Under the pieces are notes generated by a model. It had not been told where the DNA came from. It did no database searches and saw nothing but the letters and a program-made list of their open reading frames with translations. Below are positions 28,133 to 35,837 of a stretch of DNA of 44,118 nt, piece by piece; within the stretch, counting starts at the first letter, position 1, and the number at the start of each line of letters is the position of its first letter. Source of the stretch: an uncultured Pseudomonadales bacterium (lineage in GTDB: Bacteria > Pseudomonadota > Gammaproteobacteria > Pseudomonadales > Cellvibrionaceae); NCBI GenBank assembly GCA_947494095.1, contig CANLTI010000044.1, forward strand, positions 1-44,118. The letters are read 5' to 3'. The position numbers were made by a program, and so were the translations under genes.

Positions 28133-28294
28133 AGGTAACTTATAACTATTAGGAGGCGCCTAAATTGGTTACTTATAAGCGCTCTTAACAGCTGGCTCTT
28201 GTGGTTCTGATTTTTCCAGTGGGTGCGCCTAAATATCCAGGAAAAATCCGTTAGCACCCTGTTAGGTGATGCTCTTTGCTTGGCTTAACAATTA
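28133..28294. repeat. Diverged relative of the interspersed element
   Basis: Shares with the copies at 22751 and 31981 the left segment AACTATTAGGAGGCGCCTAAATTGG-like and the right segment resembling GCGCTTAAATACCCAG, followed by TTAGCACCCTGTTAGG. The middle is replaced and the ends are eroded, with no clear target duplication. It lies in the leader of the SypP-like gene. Boundaries are approximate. Confidence 0.55.
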
Positions 28295-28336
28295 CACTGG
28301 TTGTAGCTACATTGTAATGTGACTATTGCAACGTAG

Positions 28337-28392
28337 TATTTCAATTTAATTATTTCAACTTAGCTATTTCAAATTAGCTATTTTAAATTAGT
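28337..28392. repeat. Four tandem copies of a 14-bp repeat (TATTTCAAnTTAGC) upstream of the SypP-like gene
   Basis: Copies at 28337, 28351, 28365 and 28379 differ at one to four bases (TATTTCAATTTAAT, TATTTCAACTTAGC, TATTTCAAATTAGC, TATTTTAAATTAGT). They lie immediately downstream of the sigma-54-like promoter at 28397 (minus strand), at and just after the expected transcription start. Function is unknown: protein-binding array, leader RNA or simple expansion. Confidence 0.85.
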
Positions 28393-28396
28393 TATA

Positions 28397-28411
28397 GCAA
28401 GTGTGAGGCCA
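28397..28411 (-). promoter_or_regulatory. Candidate sigma-54 promoter of the SypP-like gene
   Basis: On the minus strand TGGCCTCACACTTGC has GG-N10-GC spacing and a perfect TTGC; the -24 box is TGGCC instead of TGGCA. It lies between the sypO-like and sypP-like genes; in V. fischeri sypP also has its own SypG-dependent promoter. The leader to the start codon would be about 290 bases. Confidence 0.55.
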
Positions 28412-28432
28412 TATGTGCCTTTTTGGGGTGTT

Positions 28433-29866
28433 TTATTGTAGGCTAATATGGCTTAGCGGTGGAATTTGTACTGCTACATCTTGCTCTGTTAATGACATAA
28501 TTTGATCTGAACGACGAATGGTGCTGTCGGTTATTTCGCCGACAAGTGCAATGCCTAACCCTAGTGCTAAGCCACCAAAAACCCCGGCAATGATAAAGAT
28601 AATCGCAGGCGGATTTGTTGGGCGCGTTGGAGTGTAGGGTTTGTCTATTATTTTTACTCTATCTTGGCTTTCGAACGAACTCAGTGAACCGGTTATCTTT
28701 GCCATTTGGTACCGTTTTAGTAGATCGCTATGCAGGCTGCGTTTGACGGAAATATCTCTTATGACATTGCCTAGTTCTTGTTCTCGGCTGCCCATGTCTT
28801 TAAGTTTTAACTGGAGATCTACGATGTTTTTTTCTAAATATTGAGTTTGCTCGCGTAAATGAGCAACTTCACCTTGATTTTTTTGTAGTTCTTGTAGTTG
28901 TGTCATAAGCAAAGTGAGTTCGCCACTATCGGTACTGATGTAATTATTAGCCATTACCCATAAATTTTTAATGTTGTTAATATCGTCGGCCGAGTCAATA
29001 ATTTTTTTTCGTTCTTCCTCGAGTTGTTGTAGTGTAAATGTTAATGATTTAATTTGGCTATGCTCTTCTGTATAGCGAGTTCTCTTGGCGCTAAGCTCGC
29101 TTTTAGTATGTATTATTTTATCTTCAATGCCGCTAATAATAGGGTTGGTTGATGACAATTGCTTAGCCAAGCTACCTAATCGCTTTTCTTCTCCGGCTAA
29201 TTTTGCGCTTGCTTCTGCGTAGTCATTTTTGAGCTGCTCTAATCGCGCGATATGTGCTGTTCTGTGTTCGGGTAGTTCGTTGGGGTGGGTATTTTTAAAA
29301 TGAGCTAATTGCTGCTCTGCTTGATTTAATTGAGTTAAATTTTTCTCTATTTCACGACTTAGAAAGTCAGCTGATCCTGTTATTGATGATCTTTCGGGTG
29401 TGAGTAGCGCATCTACAAAGTAGCGACTCACAATGTCGAGTGTCTGCTTCATGTGCGCAGGCTGACTATCTTTAAGTTCAAGTTGATAAACATCTTTACT
29501 GATAATACGCATTTTTAATTTACCCGACAGCTTGCCAATGGCAAGATCTTTTTGTTCGGCTGTTGTGTCGGCTGTAATTAATTTAAGTTCTTCTGCGACG
29601 GCAGTTAAGATGTGTCGGCTATGCAATAGTGTATTCAGAGCCCCTATGCGCTCTTCTAATAAAGGTGAAACAGAGAAGTCCTCAAGGAAAGGGTTCATTT
29701 TTGCTGTTTCTTGAATAAGCATTGAGGTATGTGAGGCATAATTTTTTGGCATTTTAGAGCCAATAACATAGCCAGCTATAGGTAATATAAAAATGGGGAG
29801 TACAATGGTATAGCGGTATCGCCATGCAATGCCGAGTAACCAAATTGTTCGCTGCCATATATCCAT
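28433..29866 (-). CDS. Polysaccharide chain-length/co-polymerase protein (Wzz/PCP type), SypO-like
   Basis: 477 residues. Two membrane helices bracket a periplasmic domain: TIVLPIFILPIAGYVIGS (about 20-37) and PAIIFIIAGVFGGLALGLGIALVGEI (about 425-450), the latter preceded by the Pro-rich PTRPTNPP motif typical of Wzz proteins. The periplasmic part is largely coiled coil (about 165-395). The kinase domain found in Wzc is missing; the separate SypD-like protein at 18188-18979 is the likely partner. It should control polymer length and couple to the Wza-like exporter. Its start overlaps the upstream glycosyltransferase stop by one base (TAATG). Confidence 0.92.
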   Translation of the reverse strand: MDIWQRTIWLLGIAWRYRYTIVLPIFILPIAGYVIGSKMPKNYASHTSMLIQETAKMNPFLEDFSVSPLLEERIGALNTLLHSRHILTAVAEELKLITADTTAEQKDLAIGKLSGKLKMRIISKDVYQLELKDSQPAHMKQTLDIVSRYFVDALLTPERSSITGSADFLSREIEKNLTQLNQAEQQLAHFKNTHPNELPEHRTAHIARLEQLKNDYAEASAKLAGEEKRLGSLAKQLSSTNPIISGIEDKIIHTKSELSAKRTRYTEEHSQIKSLTFTLQQLEEERKKIIDSADDINNIKNLWVMANNYISTDSGELTLLMTQLQELQKNQGEVAHLREQTQYLEKNIVDLQLKLKDMGSREQELGNVIRDISVKRSLHSDLLKRYQMAKITGSLSSFESQDRVKIIDKPYTPTRPTNPPAIIFIIAGVFGGLALGLGIALVGEITDSTIRRSDQIMSLTEQDVAVQIPPLSHISLQ

Positions 29867-31200
29867 TATAATTGATCAATCCACAGCTTGATTTGCTGGC
29901 TACGTGCTTGCCAGCTATGGTTTTTTACTAGGGCTTGTTGCTCTTTTTTTAATACAATTTTTTGTGAATTACTCAGCATATTAATGCTATTAAGATAATG
30001 ACTGAATTGTTCTTGTGTATTCGCAATATTGATTATTTTTTTGTATTCATTGACCGCAGGGAAATCACTCGAAATAATGGGTGAACCTGCGGCTAAATAT
30101 TCGCGTAGCTTTAGGGGGTTGCAATTACTGATTTGATCGCAATGCCTAAAAGGCAGTAATGAGGCTTGCCAATGCTGACTATATTGCGGAAGTTGATAGT
30201 GTTCTTTAGGCCCCAAATAATAAACGTTATCTAGTTGAGATAACGGCAAAAATTTAGCCATCACACTGGCTTCTATATGACCTATAAAAACAAAATTCCA
30301 GTTAGGATTGTGAGTAATTACGGACTCTAGTAGTGAAAAATCTATCCAGCTAGCAATGCTGCCATAAAACCCTGCTGTGGGCTTATTGTTGTTGGGTAAA
30401 TCAGGTGCAATATTAGCGATTTGGCTAAAGTGTACATAGTCAACACCGTGTGGTAAAACTTTCGGTGTTTCTTTTTGATGCAGTGGCGCCAGGCGTAGGC
30501 TTAGGTTTTGAGCTAATTGATGTTGGCTGGCAATAATTAAGTCGGCACAATCGAGTAATTCTTTTTCGTGTATGCCGACCGTGCTGTGATCTACGCCCGC
30601 TAAGCTTGTGAAGTCATCACAGCAATAATAAATAGTGGCTTTATGTGCTAGGTATTTTATTGCATCAATCGCAGTGGGTAAGCTGGTCCAAATAATAGGG
30701 CGCTGACAGTCAAGTTTATTCAGTGCGTGCTGTATTTGCTTGGCCATGAGTTTACCGCATAGTTTACGCATTAAGCGGCTTTTAGGTGCAGGGAAAGTCT
30801 TTAGGTTGAGTAAAGCACTTGGTTCAGCGCACGCGCTATTTTTTGGCGTAGCCGTTTGTTTGTTACATAGCATGAACTGTCGTAGTTTACGTATTATTCG
30901 TTGAATATCGTGTGTATTTAGACGCGGTTGTCTGAGCCCAATAGAGTTGACCCAAATTACAGTGTACTGCTGACAAAGTGGTTTTATCAGGTGCTGCGTA
31001 CTACTCGGTAGGCCGTGCCAGTCTTCTCCAAAAACGAGTAGGGTATCGCGTGGTATTTTATTTCTGGAGGCTGGGTTAATAGGGCTGTGATCAATAGAGC
31101 TGTTGCGGGTGTTGGGGTGCTCAATTGGTGAGCGACGATCAAGTGAGCTAATTATATTTGAGTTGTGTTTAGTGGGGCTTGTTAGTTTATGCGGTAACAT
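29866..31200 (-). CDS. Glycosyltransferase (GT-B fold), SypN position
   Basis: 444 residues. Residues 1-50 are low-complexity Ser/Asn/Pro-rich and probably disordered. The GT-B core begins at DTLLVFGEDWHGLPSSTQHL and includes YYCCDDFTSLAG, VLPHGVDYVHF, AGFYGSIASWIDFSLLE, YYLGPKEHYQLPQY and LKLREYLAAGSPIISSDFPAVNEY, a family 1/4-like C-terminal donor-binding half (similar to polysaccharide GTs annotated as TuaH-type). It likely adds a sugar to the lipid-linked unit. The start overlaps the acetyltransferase gene by 14 bp and the stop overlaps the Wzz-like gene by 1 bp, so M-N-O form one coupled run. Substrate unknown. Confidence 0.85.
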   Translation of the reverse strand: MLPHKLTSPTKHNSNIISSLDRRSPIEHPNTRNSSIDHSPINPASRNKIPRDTLLVFGEDWHGLPSSTQHLIKPLCQQYTVIWVNSIGLRQPRLNTHDIQRIIRKLRQFMLCNKQTATPKNSACAEPSALLNLKTFPAPKSRLMRKLCGKLMAKQIQHALNKLDCQRPIIWTSLPTAIDAIKYLAHKATIYYCCDDFTSLAGVDHSTVGIHEKELLDCADLIIASQHQLAQNLSLRLAPLHQKETPKVLPHGVDYVHFSQIANIAPDLPNNNKPTAGFYGSIASWIDFSLLESVITHNPNWNFVFIGHIEASVMAKFLPLSQLDNVYYLGPKEHYQLPQYSQHWQASLLPFRHCDQISNCNPLKLREYLAAGSPIISSDFPAVNEYKKIINIANTQEQFSHYLNSINMLSNSQKIVLKKEQQALVKNHSWQARSQQIKLWIDQL

Positions 31201-31954
31201 TGTCGTCGCGTTCCTGGGTTAGCTCGGCCAAAGTGAGTTCACGAATGACGCGTGCAGGGTTGCCCGCGGCAATAACATTGGGGGGGAGGCTTTTAGTGAC
31301 AATACTGCCGGTGCCAACAATAGTGTTGCAGCCAATGGTAACGCCCGGGAGCACGGTGCAGCTTGTGCCTAGCCATACATTCTCTTCGAGTACTATATTA
31401 CCTACTTGATCTTGAGTATCCGGTTTACCTTGTGCGCGGTCAAAAGGGTTGACGGGATGCCCTGGATAACCGGCTAAAAAGCACCGCCCAGCAATTCGCG
31501 TATTGTCACCAATAGTGACCTTCTGGCCTACAGCGATTGTGGTTTGCCAGCTGATGCCGACGTTGTTGCCTATAGTAAGCTCTGCGTTAATAGGGGCTTT
31601 TTGCGGATTCATGTTTTGATAACGGCCGGTAAATGTCGTCTGTCCCGATATGCGACAGCGCTCCCCTATTGTTATAGTGAGTGGGCCACTAATATAAGGC
31701 ATGCCTGTATACAAATAGAGGTGCTTTGGTGGTGTGGCAAGTTTTGTTTTAAACAGCGGCGTCCACCAAAGTTGGCGTAATAACCCTGTTGTTATCGTGC
31801 TGAGCCCCTTAAAGAGTGGGGCGATAATAAAGTAGGGGGTAAGCGGCAGTGGAATATTTTTTGAAAGACAATACTTTAAGCAGCGAAAGCTATATGTTGC
31901 TACTGGATTAGAGCTATTTTTAAGCCAGTACTTTAAATGATAGGCAGTATTCAT
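31187..31954 (-). CDS. Left-handed beta-helix (hexapeptide) acetyltransferase, SypM-like
   Basis: 255 residues. Residues about 85-250 show imperfect hexapeptide repeats such as ISGPLTITIGERCRISG, LTIGNNVGISWQTTIAVG, VTIGDNTRIAG and the closing CNTIVGTGSIVTKSLPPNVIAAGNPARVI, diagnostic of the LbH acyltransferase fold (CoA-dependent O- or N-acetyl transfer). The N-terminal 80 residues are helical and basic, perhaps membrane-associated. Its place at the head of the M-N-O-P-QR block matches sypM. No good ribosome-binding site precedes the ATG at 31954; the bases just upstream (TCCCAATG context) resemble the boundary of a mobile repeat, so the original promoter or leader may be altered. Confidence 0.88.
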   Translation of the reverse strand: MNTAYHLKYWLKNSSNPVATYSFRCLKYCLSKNIPLPLTPYFIIAPLFKGLSTITTGLLRQLWWTPLFKTKLATPPKHLYLYTGMPYISGPLTITIGERCRISGQTTFTGRYQNMNPQKAPINAELTIGNNVGISWQTTIAVGQKVTIGDNTRIAGRCFLAGYPGHPVNPFDRAQGKPDTQDQVGNIVLEENVWLGTSCTVLPGVTIGCNTIVGTGSIVTKSLPPNVIAAGNPARVIRELTLAELTQERDDNVTA

Positions 31955-31972
31955 TGGGAGGCGCCTGTTGTA

Positions 31973-32205
31973 ATGTTAATGTAACTCTTTCAGAGGTGCG
32001 GAAATCGTGTGCTGATGAATCATTGCTGGGCCGCTCAAGCCATCTGCGACTTTGCTCTCCTGCAAAGCCTACTCTTGTATATCCCTATGCAGGTGCACTG
32101 TCTACCTCCTTCTTTCCTTGCGGCCCAGCGCTTAAATACCCAGAAAATAACCCATCAGCACCTTGTTAAGAGGGGGCTAGTTAGGTTGAATAGTCACATG
32201 TTAAT
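31973..32205. mobile_element. Non-autonomous MITE-like element, copy 2 (IS66-type ends) with perfect target duplication
   Basis: The element spans 31981-32197 (217 bp) from GTAACTCTTTCAG to TTGAATAGTCAC and is flanked by identical 8-bp direct repeats, ATGTTAAT at 31973-31980 and 32198-32205. Its interior matches copy 1 (for example GCTCAAGCCATCTGCGACTT and GCGCTTAAATACCCAGAAAA). It encodes no transposase. It sits between the sypM-like gene and the NO-signalling cassette. Confidence 0.82.
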
Positions 32206-32530
32206 AGTGCTTGTAGGGTAGTGTGCGAACCAATTGTTATAAGCGATTGCTGGGCCAATAAATTAATCTTTAGGCCGTGTTTTTTTACCTATACTCATTA
32301 TTGTAGATGCATTTGACGAAACGAGTGATCTCATGAGTTAATGATTTAAAAACCTTGTGTTTTATCGTCAGGAAGATATAAGACCATCGAGTACTATTTA
32401 TAACCTTTTTAAGAGCCTTAGTGATAACCGTTGGCGTTGTAATTGCTGTATTTTTTACGATAAATATTATTTTAGGATGGTCGTATGTCGAGCATAAGGA
32501 GTCTAAAGTGTTCATTAATAGCAGCCATGG
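32206..32530. other. Intergenic stretch between mobile element and response regulator; no convincing gene
   Basis: AT-rich spacer. A weak sigma-54-like match on the minus strand, TGGCCCAGCAATCGC at 32243-32257 (GG-N10-GC, two mismatches), could serve the sypM-like gene across the mobile element; confidence in it is low. A 76-codon minus-strand frame here has no recognisable features. It should contain the plus-strand promoter of the response regulator. Confidence 0.4.
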
Positions 32531-33946
32531 GTGGATGTAATAAGCGTGAATGTTAATAATACGATAAGTAATAACAATAATGGGCTAGTCGATACTCAAT
32601 TGCAGGCTGAATCTAATGAGCCTTTAAGCAATGAAGAGGCGGGCGCTATCGAAGAAGCCAGCACACCAAGGGTGTTGTTTGTTGATGATGAGCCCCCGGT
32701 ATTAAACGCGATGCGGCGTTTTTCTCGTGGTAAGCCTTGGCAAGCGATAACGGCAAATAATGGTTATGATGCCTTAAAGCTTTTTGCTGATAATAAGATT
32801 GATATTGTTGTCTCTGATATGCGTATGCCCGAGATGAATGGCGATGTACTTTTAGCAAAAATAAAGCAGCAGTACCCCTATACGATTCGCATATTATTAA
32901 CCGGGCATGCTGATTTGAAGTCGCTTGAGAATGCGATTAATTATGCTGGTATTTATAACTATATCAATAAACCTTGGGATGACAATATGTTGGCCGAGGT
33001 GATTAATGGTGCTATTCGTTTTCAGGGATCAGAGCGAGAAAGAAAGCGCCTAGAGGATTTAACACGTAAGCAAAATAGGCAGTTAGGCCGCTTGGCACTC
33101 AGCCTTGATAAAACAGTGAAAGAGCGAACCATAGAGATTGAGCAAGCGCTAACATTACTAAAAATGACACATGAGCGCTCTAAGAAAAGTTTTAATGACG
33201 CGCTAGGTGTTGTAACGCATTTATTAGATTGGACCGAAGGACGGGCTAATAATCATTGTCGTTTTGTATCGGAGTTTTCGGATAAAGTGGCTAGGCACCT
33301 TAAGCTTAGCGATGATGATATTGAGCTGACACAGCAAGCTGGGCTATTGCATGATATTGGCTTAATGGCTTTGCCAGAGGCTCTACGAAAAAAGCCAGTT
33401 TATGATATGACCGATGATGAGTTAGAGAGCTATCAGCAGCACCCGCTAGTAGCAGAAATGGTGTTGGCAGCGGCACCTGGATTAGAAAGTGTCGCTAAAA
33501 TTGTTAAGCAGCATCATGAGCGACTGGACGGCTCAGGTTTTCCTGAAGGCCTGTATGCAAAAGATATTTTAAAGATATCAAGAATTATTACTGTCGTTGC
33601 CGAATACCATGATTTGTATCATGGTTTATTGATACCTCAATGCTTGGGGCAAAATGATGCAAAAAAATACATTCAAAAAAACGCCGGGTTAGCCTATGAT
33701 CCGTATGTTGTTGAAGCGTTCTTTTCAATTGTTAATGAACAAGCTGCCCAAAAAATAGAGCGCTTTAAGGCCTCTGTTGCCCAGCTTAAGGTGGGTATGT
33801 TGTTGGATGAAGATTTGCATGCGGCCAACCAGTTATTATTGCTGACAGAGGGTACAGTAATTACGCAAAGTATTATTGATCGCTTGTTGAGTTACCAGCA
33901 TAAATTTAAGTGTAAATTTGAATTAATGGTTAAAGAAAGTGAATAA
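32531..33946 (+). CDS. Response regulator with degenerate HD-GYP domain (HnoD-like candidate)
   Basis: 471 residues. A disordered N-terminus (1-45) precedes a receiver domain (about 46-165) with Asp96 in IVVSDMRMPEMNG and Lys147 in INKPWD. A helical linker (about 165-215) leads to an HD-GYP-type domain (about 220-395) with H274-D275, H304 and H328-H329 in HHERLDGSGFP. Three family residues differ: the Lys of HDIGK is Leu278, GYP is GFP (Phe337), and the Asp of VAD is Glu358. It therefore may bind or hydrolyse cyclic di-GMP poorly. In Shewanella NO signalling HnoD is a degenerate HD-GYP regulator phosphorylated by the H-NOX kinase; the adjacent H-NOX/kinase pair suggests a similar role. A C-terminal region (about 400-471) follows. 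Confidence 0.85.
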   Translation: MDVISVNVNNTISNNNNGLVDTQLQAESNEPLSNEEAGAIEEASTPRVLFVDDEPPVLNAMRRFSRGKPWQAITANNGYDALKLFADNKIDIVVSDMRMPEMNGDVLLAKIKQQYPYTIRILLTGHADLKSLENAINYAGIYNYINKPWDDNMLAEVINGAIRFQGSERERKRLEDLTRKQNRQLGRLALSLDKTVKERTIEIEQALTLLKMTHERSKKSFNDALGVVTHLLDWTEGRANNHCRFVSEFSDKVARHLKLSDDDIELTQQAGLLHDIGLMALPEALRKKPVYDMTDDELESYQQHPLVAEMVLAAAPGLESVAKIVKQHHERLDGSGFPEGLYAKDILKISRIITVVAEYHDLYHGLLIPQCLGQNDAKKYIQKNAGLAYDPYVVEAFFSIVNEQAAQKIERFKASVAQLKVGMLLDEDLHAANQLLLLTEGTVITQSIIDRLLSYQHKFKCKFELMVKESE

Positions 33947-34150
33947 AATAATTTACAATAAATTATAATTATTTTTTGGATTTTCAGGTTTTTGCTAATT
34001 AATTATTGAATGTATTGTTTAATTGTTTAATTTTAAATCGCTGATCTTTCGTATCTTCTATGGCTTAGGTGCTGTACAAGTGCTCTCGGTAAAAGTTGTT
34101 TTTTTACCCGTGTTTTTCTGAAAAATTCTGCGCTTAAACACCCGGGAATA

Positions 34151-34172
34151 ATTCAGTAGTATACTACTGAAT
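34151..34172. promoter_or_regulatory. Perfect 22-bp palindrome upstream of the H-NOX gene
   Basis: ATTCAGTAGT at 34151-34160 is followed directly by its exact complement ending at 34172, with no spacer. A spacer-free palindrome about 110 bp before the start codon suggests an operator for a dimeric regulator; a hairpin is less likely because there is no loop or following T-tract. Confidence 0.6.
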
Positions 34173-34192
34173 GATATTTTCGCATTCAGCTA

Positions 34193-34231
34193 AATAGTTG
34201 CAGTGAATAGTTATAGCGAATAGTTACAGTG
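34193..34231. repeat. Three tandem 13-bp repeats (AATAGTTnyAGyG) upstream of the H-NOX gene
   Basis: AATAGTTGCAGTG (34193), AATAGTTATAGCG (34206) and AATAGTTACAGTG (34219). Each contains the AATAGTTAC-like end of the interspersed mobile element, so they could be nested element ends or an iterated binding site ending about 50 bp before the ATG. Confidence 0.75.
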
Positions 34232-34282
34232 AGTTTATTGATATATTATTTTATAGATGTGGCTTATTTAGAGGGGGAACTA

Positions 34283-34834
34283 ATGAAAGGCGCTGTTTTT
34301 ATTGCACTCAATGATTTCATAGAAAGTCAATTTGGTATTGCGCAATGGGAGGCAATATTAACTGCGGCCAATACAGATTCTGGCGGTATTTATACCTCAG
34401 TAGCTAATTATGATGACTCGGAGATGTTTAAATTAGTTGGTGCAGTGTGTCACCAGCTTAATGTGAGCCGCGAACAAGCGTTACATTTGTTTGGCATTTA
34501 TTTATTTGGTGTGTTAAATAAAAAGCACCCGATATTTACAACGCTACAGCCTGATTTTTTTAAATTTTTAGCTAGCGTAGACGATATTGTGCATGTTGAA
34601 GTGCGCAAGTTGTTTGAAGGCGTTTATTTACCTGTGATCACCGCAGTTGAGCAGTCTGAAAGTAAAATATTACTGCGTTACGAGTCTAAGCGGCAGATGT
34701 GTGAATTGGCTGAAGGGTTGATTCAGGGGGCTGCTGAATTTTATCACTTAACGATAAAAATAACACAGCACGACTGTTATCATAAGGGCCATGATCATTG
34801 TTTAATCGAGGTAGAAAAGATTGGCGAATGTTGA
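34283..34834 (+). CDS. H-NOX (heme nitric oxide/oxygen binding) sensor protein
   Basis: 183 residues from the ATG at 34283, with GAGGGGG just upstream; the longer frame from 34229 lacks this site and adds residues not seen in the family, which begins MKG. Diagnostic features: MKGAVFIALNDFI start, the proximal heme ligand His104 in DDIVHVEVRKL, and the YxSxR heme-propionate motif YESKR (133-137). C-terminal C140, H163, C165, H170 and C173 resemble the H-NOX zinc/cysteine site. It should bind NO at ferrous heme and control the histidine kinase whose gene overlaps its 3' end by 14 bp. Confidence 0.95.
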   Translation: MKGAVFIALNDFIESQFGIAQWEAILTAANTDSGGIYTSVANYDDSEMFKLVGAVCHQLNVSREQALHLFGIYLFGVLNKKHPIFTTLQPDFFKFLASVDDIVHVEVRKLFEGVYLPVITAVEQSESKILLRYESKRQMCELAEGLIQGAAEFYHLTIKITQHDCYHKGHDHCLIEVEKIGEC

Positions 34835-35780
34835 TTATAAAGCTGCATATGAGCGCCAAAAAAAAGCGAGAGCAATAGCCGAAGATTTGCTGGAAAACCG
34901 CTCGCGCGAACTGTATGAAGCCAATAAATCATTACAGTATGCTTACAATAAGCTCAAGGGGCAAAAAGAAAAAATAGTTCACCAAGAGAAATTAGCCTCT
35001 TTGGGGCAGCTTTGTGCTGGCTTAGCTCATGAAATCAATAACCCTGCAGGCTATATCAAAAGTAATCTCAATACACTTAAAAGCTACAGCAAAGAACTGA
35101 CCGATTTTTTTGAAGCATTAAATAAGCTGCTCTGTAAAAATCAAGTCGATGATAGAGGCGTGCCTATAGCACTTTTAATTGACGCTATTCAAACGTTGGG
35201 CAAAGTTCATGAAGTTAACTATTTACTTAATGATATCAATAGTATTGCAGATGAGAGCCGTGAAGGTATTTCACGTATTGAGGGTATTGTTAAAGGACTG
35301 AGAGACTTTTCACGCCCTGATGACGCTAATCCAGAAATTTTTAATATTGTTCAATGTATTGAAAATACACTGGACTTAGTCAAAATACAGATTAAAGATA
35401 AACTTTATGTGTGCTATGACTACAGTGACCCACTCTATATTAGTGGGCAGCAAGGTAGTTTGTCGCAAGTTTTTTTGAACTTAATCATCAACGCTTCACA
35501 CGCTGTAACTAAAAATGGACGGCTTATTATTACAGCCAAAAAAGAAAATAAATTTGCCATTATTTCATTTTTGGATAATGGCTGTGGCATGAGCCATGAA
35601 GTCTGTAAAAAAATATTCGAACCTTTTTTCACGACTAAAAAAAATGGACAAGGAACCGGCTTGGGCCTTTCTATTTCTCATGGAATCATTAAAACACATG
35701 GTGGTCTGTTGAGTGTAGAAAGCCAAGAAGGTCAAGGAGCCTGTTTTACCGTTAAGCTTCCATTGACAGAGGCTTGCTAG
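34821..35780 (+). CDS. H-NOX-associated cytosolic histidine kinase (HahK/HnoK-like)
   Basis: 319 residues starting at TTG 34821, inside the last codons of the H-NOX gene. No membrane helices or sensor domain: an N-terminal coiled coil (about 8-55) leads into a HisKA-type domain with His70 in GLAHEINNPAGYI, then HATPase_c with NLIINASHAV (N box), DNGCGM, FEPFFTTK and GTGLGLSI. All catalytic boxes are intact. No receiver domain is fused, so it must pass phosphate to separate regulators: the degenerate HD-GYP protein just upstream is the nearest candidate, and the SypF/SypG/SypE-like proteins are possible. Overlapping H-NOX-kinase pairs are the standard NO-sensing arrangement in Shewanella and Vibrio. 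Confidence 0.92.
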   Translation: MANVDYKAAYERQKKARAIAEDLLENRSRELYEANKSLQYAYNKLKGQKEKIVHQEKLASLGQLCAGLAHEINNPAGYIKSNLNTLKSYSKELTDFFEALNKLLCKNQVDDRGVPIALLIDAIQTLGKVHEVNYLLNDINSIADESREGISRIEGIVKGLRDFSRPDDANPEIFNIVQCIENTLDLVKIQIKDKLYVCYDYSDPLYISGQQGSLSQVFLNLIINASHAVTKNGRLIITAKKENKFAIISFLDNGCGMSHEVCKKIFEPFFTTKKNGQGTGLGLSISHGIIKTHGGLLSVESQEGQGACFTVKLPLTEAC

Positions 35781-35837
35781 CTATTTAAAGTTAAAAATTA
35801 ACCGTTGGTCGCTGTGCATATTGATTTAAAAAGACGA

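Larger units (their letters stand above)
33947..34282. other. Regulatory-looking spacer upstream of the H-NOX gene
   Basis: No gene. It holds a GGTAAAA...TTTTACC hairpin (about 34088-34112), a short segment resembling the right part of the interspersed element (GCGCTTAAACACCCGGGAAT, about 34130-34150), a 22-bp palindrome and a 13-bp triplicate repeat (listed separately). The promoter for H-NOX must lie here or further upstream. Confidence 0.5.

Noticed and set aside
32285..32515. 76-codon minus-strand frame upstream of the response regulator
   Set aside because: No ribosome-binding site, domain or conserved motif; it occupies the likely promoter region of the regulator.
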